Positions 7,049 to 15,662 are shown, numbered from the stretch's first letter. The stretch: 64,000 nt of DNA from Pseudocalidococcus azoricus BACA0444 (GCF_031729055.1 NZ_JAVMIP010000003.1:1-64000), one strand, 5' to 3'. Program-made: numbers and translations. The notes: a model not told the origin generated them from the sequence alone.

Positions 7049-7426
7049 CTATGGTAGTGATTGCTTGGCCGGGGAGGAATCAGAGAACTCCACCCGTTCA
7101 ATTTTCAACTCCCGGCCTGAGCGAATATCCTCCATTGGTTGCCCACAATTTAGACAGGCATAGCGTTGACCCATTTCAGGAAAATATTCCTCCTGGCAGC
7201 GATGACAAAAAGCAATTAAGGGTGTTTCCATAATCACCAACTCAGCCCCAGCCAAGAAGGTATTTTCGGTCTGCACCTTAAAGGCAAATTGCAAACCCAC
7301 TGGCTCAACACAGGTAAACTGACCCACGGTTAAATGGACTTTTGTAATTTTTGGTTGCCCAGGTTGTGCATCCCACCAATCTTTGACCGTCATGATCAAG
7401 GCTTTGGTCATATCTGTTTCATGCAT
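7049..7426 (-). CDS. hypA: HypA-type nickel metallochaperone, probably for guanidine hydrolase
   Basis: The 125-residue protein starts MHETD, where the N-terminal Met-His forms the nickel site of HypA. It carries two zinc-binding pairs, CHRC and CLNC. HypA delivers Ni2+ to [NiFe]-hydrogenase. Here it follows the guanidine hydrolase gene by 33 bases on the same strand. In Synechocystis the guanidine hydrolase (Sll1077) is encoded with HypA- and HypB-like proteins needed for nickel loading, so a dedicated paralogue for that enzyme is more likely than a hydrogenase role. No hydrogenase genes are in the window. The matching HypB-like GTPase gene is absent next door. Confidence 0.88.
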   Translation of the reverse strand: MHETDMTKALIMTVKDWWDAQPGQPKITKVHLTVGQFTCVEPVGLQFAFKVQTENTFLAGAELVIMETPLIAFCHRCQEEYFPEMGQRYACLNCGQPMEDIRSGRELKIERVEFSDSSPAKQSLP

Positions 7427-7459
7427 GGGTCAACTATTCCCCGCAATTTGAGCCAGGAT

Positions 7460-8644
7460 TTACGCCCAAGGCACATCCACATTCATATTGGCCTGAGCAT
7501 AAATATAATCCGGCTTGGCCTGGCGTGGCAATTGTCCTGAAACCACCAAATGGGCCATGGCATCACAAATCACCCGCGTTGCCATCAAGGAGGTCATATC
7601 ACTAATGTCATAGGGGGGCGAAACTTCGACCACTTCCATCCCACAAACTGGCGCATTCCGAATAATTTTACCCAGCAAATACAGGGCCTCTCGGGGTAAT
7701 AAACCACCTGGTTCCGGCCAGCCCGTCCCAGGGACAAAACCAGCATCAATGCAATCAATATCAAAGCTAATCCAAACACAATCTGTGCCATCCAAGGCCC
7801 GTTCCAAGGCAAAATCGGCGGCGGCATCCAGGCCCATTTCCGTAATATCCGTTACCGTCAGGATATTTGTTGCCCGTTCTCGACAGACCTTGACCCCTTG
7901 CCGCGGCACTTGCCACCCGCCAATTCCCAACTGGACGAGATTCTTGGCCGGAGCATTAGCCATATTGGTGGCATGGAACCAAGGACAGGTATGCATCCGT
8001 TCATCCAGGTCGGTTTCTTGGGTATCCACATGGCGGTCAAAGTGAATAATGCCAATTTTCTTATCCCCTAAATGCCGACACACACCCCGCACTGTGGGAA
8101 AGCCAATGGAGTGATCGCCGCCCAAAATAATCGGAAACGCCCCAGAGGCAAAAATATGGGCGATGCCTTTGGAAATTTGGTCAAAGGATTTTTCATTATT
8201 GGCCGGAATTGTAAAAATATCGCCAACATCACAGAGGGTAATTTGCTCCCGCAGGTCAACCCCAAATTCAAAGTTGTAGGGCGTATAAAGGGCAGAAATC
8301 CGGCGAATCCCTTGGGGGCCAAACCGTGTTCCCGGCCGGTAGGTGGTGCCAGAATCGTGCGGGACACCCACAATCGCCACATCATAGTTACCAACTTGAC
8401 GCACATCTTCTAAGTAGGGAGCTTTCAGAAAGGTGTTAATCCCGGCGAAGTGAGGCAGTTCCCCCCGGGAAAAGGTGGAAATGGTTCGGTCTTTAATACT
8501 TTCTGCGGCTTCCAGGCCAAACGCTAACCCCTGGGATACTTCCTGCTGCCAACCGGTCAGGGGTAAATGTCGTTCTTTTTCTAGGGCCTGTTGAGCCTCG
8601 GTTGGGGGATTAAACAGGGGAGATTCGCTACTCGAAGAAGTCAT
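7460..8644 (-). CDS. gdmH: ureohydrolase-family guanidine hydrolase (Ni2+-dependent)
   Basis: The 394-residue protein belongs to the arginase/agmatinase fold, with metal-binding segments GGDHS (175-179), HFDRHVD (201-207) and SFDIDCID (293-300). Agmatinases usually have DAHxD in the second segment; here it is DRHVD. The long N-terminal extension (about 60 residues before HFAGINTFL), length and neighbouring HypA-type gene match the cyanobacterial guanidine hydrolase type represented by Synechocystis Sll1077, which splits guanidine into ammonia and urea. Databases often label such proteins agmatinase (speB). I see no guanidine riboswitch upstream. The family assignment is secure; substrate specificity is inferred. 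Confidence 0.85.
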   Translation of the reverse strand: MTSSSSESPLFNPPTEAQQALEKERHLPLTGWQQEVSQGLAFGLEAAESIKDRTISTFSRGELPHFAGINTFLKAPYLEDVRQVGNYDVAIVGVPHDSGTTYRPGTRFGPQGIRRISALYTPYNFEFGVDLREQITLCDVGDIFTIPANNEKSFDQISKGIAHIFASGAFPIILGGDHSIGFPTVRGVCRHLGDKKIGIIHFDRHVDTQETDLDERMHTCPWFHATNMANAPAKNLVQLGIGGWQVPRQGVKVCRERATNILTVTDITEMGLDAAADFALERALDGTDCVWISFDIDCIDAGFVPGTGWPEPGGLLPREALYLLGKIIRNAPVCGMEVVEVSPPYDISDMTSLMATRVICDAMAHLVVSGQLPRQAKPDYIYAQANMNVDVPWA

Positions 8645-8681
8645 AGAAAGCAGTTGCCAGATCGAGGATAAGAAATTTTGT

Positions 8682-8703
8682 CTAGTGTTAAGAGCTACAC
8701 TAG
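8682..8703. promoter_or_regulatory. 7-bp-stem hairpin upstream of the guanidine hydrolase gene
   Basis: CTAGTGT at 8682-8688 pairs with ACACTAG at 8697-8703 around an 8-base loop, 38 bases before the start codon of the minus-strand gene. It would lie in the leader RNA. It lacks the ACGR loop of the guanidine-II riboswitch. It could be an operator or a leader hairpin. Confidence 0.3.
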
Positions 8704-8797
8704 CAGCAATTTAGCAAATCGTGATTGATTAAGGCCAGACTCTCTTTGAGATTGGTATCTTGTTAGTGAATCTACCCTTTGACCACCCCCTAATTCT

Positions 8798-9367
8798 ATG
8801 GCGTTACAGCATATTGTCTATGAAGAGGTCTTAGTCCGCTATACCGACCCTAACCAAGCAACCCATCTTTTGCGGCAATATCGCCCCTACTTGGAAACCA
8901 TCCCCAGTATGCGCCGGCCAACGGAAAGCCTGATTACGATTCCCTTACCCATCGCCCAAATCCAACGCCAGAACCCCAATCAAAATGGCCAACGCCAGCA
9001 AAGTGTCACCGCCGTGCAACTCCCCTGTGAGCTGGTCTTTCTCATGTGTGACCCAGAGTGGCGAGTGAAGACCGATGTTGAGATTTTAATTTTCATCCAT
9101 CGGCCTGGTGAACATTTTCCCGACCTGCTCAATCGCTGGCGACAAACCCAAGTTCTTTTACAGCGGGGGTATCACTGGGAAATGCCCCAACATCATCAGG
9201 ATATTTTTAGTGAAGGAGCCGAGCGGCGATTACCCCTGTTTGTCTTGCTAGATTACAGCAGTGGCCGAATGCGGCGGGGAATGCAGGCGGCCCAGTTACC
9301 CTATGTTTGTTTACATCTGACCCAGTCCGACTTAGAGCAGGCCAAAAGCAAAGCAACCCAGGGATAG
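8798..9367 (+). CDS. conserved hypothetical protein
   Basis: The 189-residue protein starts MALQHIVYEEVLVRYTDPNQ. It has no signal peptide or membrane segment, and contains a glutamine/asparagine-rich stretch at 53-68 (QIQRQNPNQNGQRQQ). I do not recognise a domain; the style is that of cyanobacteria-specific hypotheticals. It is transcribed divergently from the guanidine hydrolase gene (153 bases between starts) and ends 34 bases before the tRNA-Leu gene on the opposite strand. Confidence 0.7.
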   Translation: MALQHIVYEEVLVRYTDPNQATHLLRQYRPYLETIPSMRRPTESLITIPLPIAQIQRQNPNQNGQRQQSVTAVQLPCELVFLMCDPEWRVKTDVEILIFIHRPGEHFPDLLNRWRQTQVLLQRGYHWEMPQHHQDIFSEGAERRLPLFVLLDYSSGRMRRGMQAAQLPYVCLHLTQSDLEQAKSKATQG

Positions 9368-9401
9368 ATGCTGCTTAAATCATTATTGTTGAGGTGGGGG
9401 A

Positions 9402-9485
9402 TGCGGAACCGGGGACTTGAACCCCGAAGTCCTTTCGGACACTAGAACCTGAATCTAGCGCGTCTACCAATTCCGCCAGTTCCGC
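9402..9485 (-). tRNA. tRNA-Leu (anticodon CAG)
   Basis: The minus strand reads GCGGAACTGGCGGAATTGG, then anticodon arm CTAGA-TTCAGGT-TCTAG, a long variable arm (class II) and the T arm GTTCAAGTC, ending TTCCGCA. The acceptor stem GCGGAAC/GTTCCGC pairs fully. CCA is not encoded. Confidence 0.95.
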
Positions 9486-9650
9486 ATAAGTTCATTGTTT
9501 TGCCCAGTCAGACACCAGGCCCCGTTTCATAGGCGGGATTACTATCTTCTCCCAGAAACAGGAACCACGTCAACTGTAAATTTACAGACTCCAGTAAAAA
9601 CGAACATGACTATGCGGCTCTCAATCTGCTAGAATAAGCTTTGCTCAGTT

Positions 9651-9742
9651 GGAGAGATGGCTGAGTGGTCGAAAGCGGCAGATTGCTAATCTGTTGTACG
9701 GATCGAAAGGCCGTACCGAGGGTTCGAATCCCTCTCTCTCCG
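9651..9742 (+). tRNA. tRNA-Ser (anticodon GCT)
   Basis: GGAGAGA at 9651 pairs with TCTCTCC at 9735-9741, with discriminator G. The anticodon arm is GCAGA-TTGCTAA-TCTGT, there is a long class II variable arm, and the T loop is GTTCGAATC. No CCA is encoded. Confidence 0.95.
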
Positions 9743-9791
9743 TTTTTCAGGGTTATCCGAGGTGGAGGAAATCTCCAAGTGGTGATTTGGG

Positions 9792-10442
9792 GTGGCGATT
9801 TTGGGCGTTGATCTACGGAGTTATGTCTATCTTGATTCCCTCCAATCTCAACACGCTGCCTACTTAGGAACCGTTGCTCAGGGGTATTTGCCGTTGCCAG
9901 GCGAAGCTTCATTATGGGTAGAAATTTCCCCAGGAATTGATATTAATCGGTTATTGGACATTGCCTTAAAAGCTGCAGTTGTCCGTCCAGGGGTGCTATT
10001 CATCGAACGGTTATATGGCCTGTTGGAAGTTCATGCCAGCAGTCAGGGGGAGGTGAAGGCCGCCGGTCAAGCCATTTTAGATGCCATTGGTGCTAGGCCG
10101 AGGGACTCCTTGCGCCCTAGGATCATCTCTAGTCAAGTGATTCGGAATCTTGATGCCCACCACACCCAACTGATTAACCGTTCCCGGCGGGGGAATATGA
10201 TTCTTTCTGGACAAACTCTCTATGTTTTTGAAGTTGAACCGGCGGCCTATGCGGCCCTGGCGGCCAATGAAGCTGAAAAAGCAGCCCTGATTAATATTTT
10301 GCAAGTCTCTGCGGTCGGAAGTTTTGGGCGATTATTTTTAGGTGGGGCAGAACGGGATATTTTAGCGGCACAGCGGGCCGTCCAGGCCGTGATGGAGTCA
10401 TTACCGGGGCGAGATTTACTATTGCCTGGCCGACAGGAGTAA
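9792..10442 (+). CDS. ccmP: carboxysome shell protein CcmP (tandem BMC domains)
   Basis: The 216-residue protein has two BMC domains, roughly residues 5-105 and 108-210. The landmarks [46 protein letters not shown] and [20 protein letters not shown] match the CcmP type, whose double-stacked trimers form gated pores in the beta-carboxysome shell. GTG 9792 is listed; a TTG at 9801 (LGVDLRSYV) would give the usual shorter N-terminus, so the exact start is open. It begins 49 bases after tRNA-Ser and is followed after 2 bases by a pentapeptide-repeat gene, so the two are probably one operon. Confidence 0.92.
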   Translation: MAILGVDLRSYVYLDSLQSQHAAYLGTVAQGYLPLPGEASLWVEISPGIDINRLLDIALKAAVVRPGVLFIERLYGLLEVHASSQGEVKAAGQAILDAIGARPRDSLRPRIISSQVIRNLDAHHTQLINRSRRGNMILSGQTLYVFEVEPAAYAALAANEAEKAALINILQVSAVGSFGRLFLGGAERDILAAQRAVQAVMESLPGRDLLLPGRQE

Positions 10443-10444
10443 CT

Positions 10445-11251
10445 ATGGCCAATTCAGAACACCTGGCCCTGCTCCAATATGGGGTTAAGGCTTGGCAGGC
10501 CTGGCGGGTTCGTTGTCCTCAAGTGATTCCTGATTTGTCTCAGGCCAATCTTCAAGGACTGGATTTGCGGGGGATTGATTTTTCCCAGGCCCAACTACAG
10601 CGAACAAAATTTAACCAGGCCAAGTTAATCGGCTGTAATTTTCAGGCAGCCAACCTCAACCAGGCTAGTTTCTATCGGGCCAATCTCCAACAGGCCAACC
10701 TGAGTGAAGCGAGACTAACAGGGGCCTATTTCCTCGGGGCTAATTTAACAGAAACCAACCTCACCAAAGCCGATGTATGCCTGGGGGATTTACGGGAGGT
10801 GATCGCTGTAGGAGCAGATTTTAGTTGGGCAACCTTAACCCAATGTGATGGCCGCAATGGCAATTTTGATCAGGCGGATTTTAGCCAGGCCCAGGCTCCC
10901 CAGGCCAACTTTAGTCACGCTCGATTACTCCATGCCCACCTGAATTATGGGAACTTTAACCAGGCCATCTTGCACCAAACCGAATTGAGTCAGGCCCAAC
11001 TGTTTCGCTGTAATTTCTACTGTGCTGATTTAACCGCAGCTTCATTGACCAGTGCTTACGGCGCCGAAACAATTTTCGTCAAGGCTAATTTAACAGCAGC
11101 AAACTTATCCTGGGGCTATTGGGGTAAGGCTAATTTCTCGGAAGCTAATTTAATGAACACAAATCTGTCCCGGGCTAAACTGCGAGGTGCTAATTTCAAC
11201 CGGGCCAACCTGACAACAGCGATCCTTGAGCAGGCTTGGCCACCGCCCTAA
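10445..11251 (+). CDS. pentapeptide-repeat protein
   Basis: The 268-residue protein is built almost entirely of pentapeptide repeats of A(N/D)LXX type from residue 30 to the end (QANLQGLDLRGIDFSQAQLQ, ANLNQASFYRANLQQANLSE). These fold as a right-handed quadrilateral beta-helix. The first 30 residues (HLALLQYGVKAWQAWRVRCP) form a short leader often seen in cyanobacterial members. No signal peptide is seen. It starts 2 bases after ccmP. A carboxysome role is possible from context only; the function is unknown. Confidence 0.85.
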   Translation: MANSEHLALLQYGVKAWQAWRVRCPQVIPDLSQANLQGLDLRGIDFSQAQLQRTKFNQAKLIGCNFQAANLNQASFYRANLQQANLSEARLTGAYFLGANLTETNLTKADVCLGDLREVIAVGADFSWATLTQCDGRNGNFDQADFSQAQAPQANFSHARLLHAHLNYGNFNQAILHQTELSQAQLFRCNFYCADLTAASLTSAYGAETIFVKANLTAANLSWGYWGKANFSEANLMNTNLSRAKLRGANFNRANLTTAILEQAWPPP

Positions 11252-11274
11252 ACGCCCTGTTTTAACCAGCATCA

Positions 11275-11607
11275 TTATAAGTAGCGAATATCTAAGGCTC
11301 GCGAGGGAATAGTTAAGTTACACTCTGCGGTGACTGGATATCCCCCTGCATTCACCCCCCGTAAAACTACTGTGGCTCCACCTTTGCCAGAATAGGAATC
11401 AACCAGGCCGGTAACTCGGACTCCATAGCGGGCTAATTCTTTTGAGCAAGTCTGGTAAGCATCATCCACAACGGAATAAGCTAACCACGGCTGGTTGCTG
11501 CCCAAAGATTTTCTCGGACTCGGGATCAGAGCTTCTGCGCTTGCCATCATCAAGACAGCACCCGTTACAGTTCCAATCGTCAGCATGAACCGAGCCACAA
11601 TCGTCAT
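11275..11607 (-). CDS. small secreted hypothetical protein
   Basis: This 110-residue protein has an N-terminal signal-like segment (residues 7-25, FMLTIGTVTGAVLMMASAEA) followed by a compact domain with two cysteines (QTCSKE and AECNLT) that could form a disulphide. It converges with the pentapeptide-repeat gene (23 bases between stops). No family is recognised. A periplasmic location is likely. Confidence 0.6.
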   Translation of the reverse strand: MTIVARFMLTIGTVTGAVLMMASAEALIPSPRKSLGSNQPWLAYSVVDDAYQTCSKELARYGVRVTGLVDSYSGKGGATVVLRGVNAGGYPVTAECNLTIPSRALDIRYL

Positions 11608-11673
11608 CCAAAATCTAGTCCTTTAATATAAATAATTTCAGGAAATAGGGGAAACTGCCTGAATAAGTACACC

Positions 11674-12033
11674 CTATCTCAGGTGAATCGTCGTTGGGAT
11701 AGTGGATAAAAAAACTTGGCCTGGGGCGCAAGATGCTTGCAGGAGGCTAGGAAGAAGATTTTCCACATGGTTCACTCCGACAGGATTTTTCCAGGCCTTG
11801 ACCACTGAACCATCTCGCAGTTTAAAAATTGGCATTGCTCTTTTGAAATCTCGGCTATGAGCTTGAATCATGCCTGGGACACGATTTAAGAACTCTACAA
11901 CTTGCTCTGAGACCTTTGAGATTTCATTTGATACAGAGGCTGGATTATTCCAATCTTCTACAGAATCGTGAATTTTTGGGTAAATATTGGAGGCCATTCC
12001 GGCAAGTTTGGAGACCGCATCAAACGGATCCAT
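11674..12033 (-). pseudogene. altered copy of the 15960-16337 gene, C-terminus replaced
   Basis: From MDPFDAVSKLAGMASNIYP to KNPVGVNHV this frame matches the 125-residue protein at 15960-16337 almost residue for residue. After GVNHV the two diverge: the intact copy continues FIANKKGEMVFGGFVGWIH, whereas here the frame runs into unrelated ENLLPSLLQASCAPGQ. The copy is the product of a local duplication whose break falls near base 11765. It may still be translated, but the C-terminal third of the domain is lost. Confidence 0.7.
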
Positions 12034-12205
12034 AGCTAAAACCTCGTAGATTTTTTTCAAATATACTCAACAGTCCCCAGGCCTGGCCCCTAAAATCTTT
12101 AGTTGTTCTAAAGGCTGACAAACTTCTAAAGAATAATATCTAGGATTGTGATGAACCCTCAGCTTTTGGGATGGGATCATGTCCAGCGACTACCTCACGA
12201 CCCAG
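11765..12205. repeat. direct repeat copy A (matches 16070-16507)
   Basis: About 440 bases, comprising most of the small gene, its promoter and the first codons of fbp, recur at 16070-16507 in the same orientation with scattered mismatches. The similarity includes TAATATCTAGGAT and CTTTTGGGATGG upstream of fbp. The two copies bracket the methyltransferase/Rpn block. Confidence 0.8.
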
Positions 12206-12259
12206 GCCCAGCTTGAATCCCTAGCCGACTTTATCTTTGATTTTAATGAATTATTATGA
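12179..12259 (+). pseudogene. chimeric 26-codon ORF: fbp start fused to an Rpn C-terminus
   Basis: The frame opens MSSDYLTTQAQ, a copy of the first codons of fbp ([11 protein letters not shown] at 16485). It then switches to LESLADFIFDFNELL, which matches the C-terminal piece of the Rpn remnant at 15120-15180 (LESLAESIFDFNQLSD). The switch falls at CCAGGCCCAGCTTGAATCC, nearly identical in both parents, so it marks a recombination joint. Confidence 0.65.
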
Positions 12260-12289
12260 TCTCCAGGCCTGGAACAATAACCAAGAAAC

Positions 12290-13960
12290 ATGAAAACCCT
12301 TTACTATGGCGACAATTTAGAAGTTTTACGGGCCAGCATTGCCGATGAAAGTGTTGATTTAATTTATCTGGATCCACCATTTAATTCCCAGGCCGGGTAC
12401 AACATCCTTTTCAAATCTCCCAAAGGTGAAGACTCCCAGGCCCAGATCACCGCGTTTGAAGATACTTGGCAATGGGGCGAAGAATCAGTGCGGGCCTTAG
12501 AACAACTGAAATTTAAGCGGGGAGAATTGGCTGAACTGCTGGATTTATTAGTCCGTACTTTGGGTCAAAATTCATTATCGGCTTATTTGGTGATGATGGC
12601 AATTCGGCTAGTGGAATTACATCGGGTTTTGAAATCAACAGGCAGCCTTTATTTACACTGTGACCCCACCGCCAGCCATTACCTCAAGATGATTCTGGAT
12701 TTAATCTTTGAACCAAAAAACTTCAGAAATGAGATTATTTGGAAACGTCAATCCGCTCATAGTGATGCAAAAATAAGATTTTCAAACATTTCAGACACTA
12801 TCCTTTTCTATGCGAAATCACAGGATACAAAATTTCAAGTTAACTTCATAGCACACGACTCTAACTATATTAAACGGTTCAATCTTGATGATAATGACGG
12901 GAAAGGACTATATCAAACCCATGATATGACTGCTCCTGAAGGTGGCGGAATGGCTGCAATCAATAAAGAGACTGGTAAACCTAATGGTTGGTATGAGTGG
13001 ATGAATTTTCCGCCCCCACCTAGAGGCTGGAGATATAAACTAGACACAATGCAGCGTTTAGATGAAGAAGGAAAAATTTGGTATCCAAAACACGCTGATG
13101 GAAGTTTTGACTTTAGTAAAAGACCTCGCCTCAAAAAGTATTTATCTGAACACGAAGGTGCGGTAACTACAAATATTTGGACTGATATTCCCCCAATTAA
13201 CTCCCAGGCCAAAGAACGATTAGGATACCCAACCCAAAAACCCTTAGCCTTGTTAGAGCGAATTATTCAAGCCAGTAGCAACCCCGGCGATTTAGTTTTA
13301 GACCCGTTTTGTGGATGTGGGACAGCAGTTCATGCAGCGGAAAAACTCGGCCGAAATTGGATCGGGATTGATATTACCCACCTCGCCATTAGTTTGATTG
13401 AAAAGCGGTTAAAAGATGCATTTCCGGGGATTGAATTTACAGTTGAAGGCACACCCCAAGACCTCGCCGCTGCCCAAGACCTTGCCCAACGGGATAAATA
13501 TCAATTTCAATGGTGGGCCTGTTCCTTAGTGAATGCTCAACCCTACAAAGGCAAAAGGAAAGGGGCTGATGGCGGCATTGATGGGCAAATCTTTTTTACG
13601 GATTTTGTCAATGGTAAGCCGGAGATTAGAAAAATTATTGTCTCAGTTAAAGGCGGGGAAAATGTCTCTCTCACGATGCTTAAGGATTTAATTGCCACCG
13701 TTGCCAGTAACAAAGCTGAATTAGGACTTTTTATCACCTTAGCTAATCCCACCAAACCGATGCTGAAAGAGGCAGCCAATGCCGGATTTTATCAAGCCGG
13801 AAATGGTAAGGCCTATCCTAAAATTCAAGTCCTGACGATTGCCGGTTTATTGGATGGTTCACAACGGGCTGAATATTTTGATCTAACTATGGGTAGCCTC
13901 AACTTTAAAAAAGCAACCATCGAAGATACTGGCCTGGCGAGTCAACCATCTTTATTTTAA
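12290..13960 (+). CDS. DNA methyltransferase fused to a PD-(D/E)XK endonuclease-like domain
   Basis: The 556-residue protein begins with an amino-methyltransferase domain of beta class. The catalytic motif DPPF is at residues 28-31 and precedes the SAM-binding motif LDPFCGCGT at 337-345, with GRNWIGIDI after it. Residues from about 400 to 530 form a second domain with GADGGIDG (425-432) and IIVSVKGG (449-456), a D...xxK spacing typical of Mrr-like restriction nucleases. One polypeptide could thus both methylate and cut DNA, but cleavage is inferred. No separate specificity or restriction gene lies beside it. The Rpn-family gene follows 9 bases later. The block is bracketed by direct repeats and was probably acquired. 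Confidence 0.85.
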   Translation: MKTLYYGDNLEVLRASIADESVDLIYLDPPFNSQAGYNILFKSPKGEDSQAQITAFEDTWQWGEESVRALEQLKFKRGELAELLDLLVRTLGQNSLSAYLVMMAIRLVELHRVLKSTGSLYLHCDPTASHYLKMILDLIFEPKNFRNEIIWKRQSAHSDAKIRFSNISDTILFYAKSQDTKFQVNFIAHDSNYIKRFNLDDNDGKGLYQTHDMTAPEGGGMAAINKETGKPNGWYEWMNFPPPPRGWRYKLDTMQRLDEEGKIWYPKHADGSFDFSKRPRLKKYLSEHEGAVTTNIWTDIPPINSQAKERLGYPTQKPLALLERIIQASSNPGDLVLDPFCGCGTAVHAAEKLGRNWIGIDITHLAISLIEKRLKDAFPGIEFTVEGTPQDLAAAQDLAQRDKYQFQWWACSLVNAQPYKGKRKGADGGIDGQIFFTDFVNGKPEIRKIIVSVKGGENVSLTMLKDLIATVASNKAELGLFITLANPTKPMLKEAANAGFYQAGNGKAYPKIQVLTIAGLLDGSQRAEYFDLTMGSLNFKKATIEDTGLASQPSLF

Positions 13961-13968
13961 GAATAATA

Positions 13969-14955
13969 ATGTCTTCATCTGACACACCACCCCAAACAGA
14001 CAGTGACTCCCCCTGGAAAGAACTGATTGAAGCCTTTTTCCCTGAATTTATCGAATTTTTCCTGCCCGAAGCCTTCCCTGAAATTGACTGGAACCAAGGC
14101 TATGAGTTTTTAGATAACGAGCTCCAGCAAATTACCGCCGATGCCGAACTGGGCCGCCGCACCACCGATAAGCTGATTAAAGTTTGGACAATGGCACAGA
14201 CCGAGGCCTGGGTTTTGGTTCATGTGGAAGTTCAAAGCACATCAAACGCAAACTTTGCCGAGCGGATGTTTGTCTATCGTTATCGAATTTATGATCGTTT
14301 TCGGAAACCCGTCGCAAGTGTGGCAATTTTAGCCGATGAAACAGCCAATTGGCGACCGTCTGAATTTCGAGAAACCCTATGGGGCAGTGAAAATTACACT
14401 CGTTTTCAAAGTATCAAGCTGCTGGACTATCAATCCCAGGCCAACACACTCCTAACTTCGACTAATCCGTTTGCCATTGCCGTTGTTGCCCATCTCCGGG
14501 CCTTAGCCACCAAAAAAGACCGTCTGCTCCGAAAGCAGTGGAAATTAGAACTGGTAAAACTTCTTTATGAGAAAAACTATGACTCAGCCAAAATTATTAA
14601 CTTATTTCGCTTTATTGATTGGTTACTCAGCTTGCCCCAAGAACTTACGCTAGACTTTTGGCAGGAGTTAGCAGCCCATGAACGGGAGAAACGTATGCCT
14701 TATATTACTAGTGTGGAACGCATTGGCTTAGAGAAAGGGTTACAACAAGGCCTACAACAAGGCCTACAACAAGGCTTGGAGCAAGAGGCTTCTCTTATTA
14801 TTCGACAATTAGGATTACGCGTTGGACATTTATCAGAAGAAAAAATTGCTCAGATTCGTTCACTCCCGCAGCCACAATTAGAAGACCTTGGCCTGGCACT
14901 CTTAAACTTTGAAGATATTAATGATTTCCAGGCCTGGTTAGAGTCTCATTCCTAA
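13969..14955 (+). CDS. Rpn-family nuclease / transposase-like protein with DUF4351 C-terminus
   Basis: The 328-residue protein has an N-terminal PD-(D/E)XK domain of the Rpn (recombination-promoting nuclease) family: DKLIKVWTMAQTEAWVLVHV followed by EVQSTSNANFAERMFVYRYR, where E-V-Q supplies the nuclease core. After a helical middle, residues 257-272 are four tandem repeats of LQQG type, then a C-terminal DUF4351 domain (IRQLGLRVGHLSEEKIAQIR, DFQAWLESHS). Such genes are numerous in cyanobacterial genomes. The 12-base tandem repeat in DNA (14737-14784) is a likely site of slippage. It starts 9 bases after the methyltransferase gene. Confidence 0.85.
   Translation: MSSSDTPPQTDSDSPWKELIEAFFPEFIEFFLPEAFPEIDWNQGYEFLDNELQQITADAELGRRTTDKLIKVWTMAQTEAWVLVHVEVQSTSNANFAERMFVYRYRIYDRFRKPVASVAILADETANWRPSEFRETLWGSENYTRFQSIKLLDYQSQANTLLTSTNPFAIAVVAHLRALATKKDRLLRKQWKLELVKLLYEKNYDSAKIINLFRFIDWLLSLPQELTLDFWQELAAHEREKRMPYITSVERIGLEKGLQQGLQQGLQQGLEQEASLIIRQLGLRVGHLSEEKIAQIRSLPQPQLEDLGLALLNFEDINDFQAWLESHS
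14737..14784 (+). repeat. four 12-base tandem repeats inside the Rpn gene
   Basis: GGGTTACAACAA, GGCCTACAACAA twice and GGCTTGGAGCAA follow one another in frame, encoding repeated (G/E)LQQ-type tetrapeptides. Copy-number change would keep the frame. Confidence 0.85.
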
Positions 14956-14972
14956 TCAAATTCTGGTCTGTT

Positions 14973-15218
14973 ATGTTGGGATTTACAATCAGTGAATTGA
15001 AAGAAAGTCGCTTTTACCAAGAAGCCAAACAAGATGGAGAGCTAGAAATCCTCACGCGGCAGTTGTAACGGCGTTTTGGTGCTTTGTCCCTGTCCCTAGA
15101 ATCCCAACTTCAGAGCTTATCCCAGGCCCAGCTTGAATCCTTGGCCGAATCTATTTTTGACTTTAATCAGTTATCCGATGTCCAGGCCTGGATCAATCAC
15201 CTAGAAAACGGCGGTTAG
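14973..15218 (+). pseudogene. Rpn/DUF4351 C-terminal remnant
   Basis: The frame MLGFTISELKESRFYQEAKQ is interrupted by an in-frame TAA after EILTRQL (15066-15068) and continues RRFGALSLSLESQLQSLSQ, LESLAESIFDFNQLSD and VQAWINHLENGG, a standard DUF4351 end. It lies directly after the complete Rpn gene and is the relic of a second member. Its end segment also appears at 12205-12259. Confidence 0.75.
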
Positions 15219-15326
15219 TGATCAATCTTTAACAAGCCCAAGCTGCCTTGAAAGCCCCAGGCCTGGAGTTCAAACGAAGAATACCAAGACCTTATCATCA
15301 TAAATTTACAGATATAGTAAAAGCTG

Positions 15327-15662
15327 ATGGACGGATTGGATAAGGATTACATTGATGAAACCCTATCCCATCAAGACCGCTTAAGAGTTAGGCTTAGAAC
15401 CCATCCTTCAGATCGTCCCAGTTATGCAATTATGTTGGAGTGCCAATTCGGTGACGATAGTAGGTGGGTGCAAGTAATTCGGGCTGATGACTGGGATGAC
15501 GGCCCCCATCTTGATATTTGCTCTCCCGATGGCTCAATTCAAAAGCAATGGTTGGTGGATACAGGCAATAATGCGCAAAACTGTCTTAATTCTCTAAGAT
15601 GGATGAAAGAGAACTGGGAGGCTCAAAGATTGCGTTATGAAGTTGAACTTAACACCAGATGA
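15327..15662 (+). CDS. hypothetical 111-residue protein
   Basis: This is a small acidic alpha/beta protein (RLRVRLRTHPSDRPSYAIML, GDDSRWVQVIRADDWDDGPH, ending RLRYEVELNTR) with no membrane segment. It overlaps the next gene by 26 bases, which implies coupled translation. I do not recognise the family. Small overlapping pairs of this kind in accessory regions are often toxin-antitoxin units, but nothing in the sequence proves it. Confidence 0.6.
   Translation: MDGLDKDYIDETLSHQDRLRVRLRTHPSDRPSYAIMLECQFGDDSRWVQVIRADDWDDGPHLDICSPDGSIQKQWLVDTGNNAQNCLNSLRWMKENWEAQRLRYEVELNTR

Noticed and set aside
8645..8797. Guanidine riboswitch upstream of the guanidine hydrolase gene
   Set aside because: The leader has a 7-bp hairpin but none of the ykkC/guanidine-I conserved blocks and no paired ACGR loops of guanidine-II.
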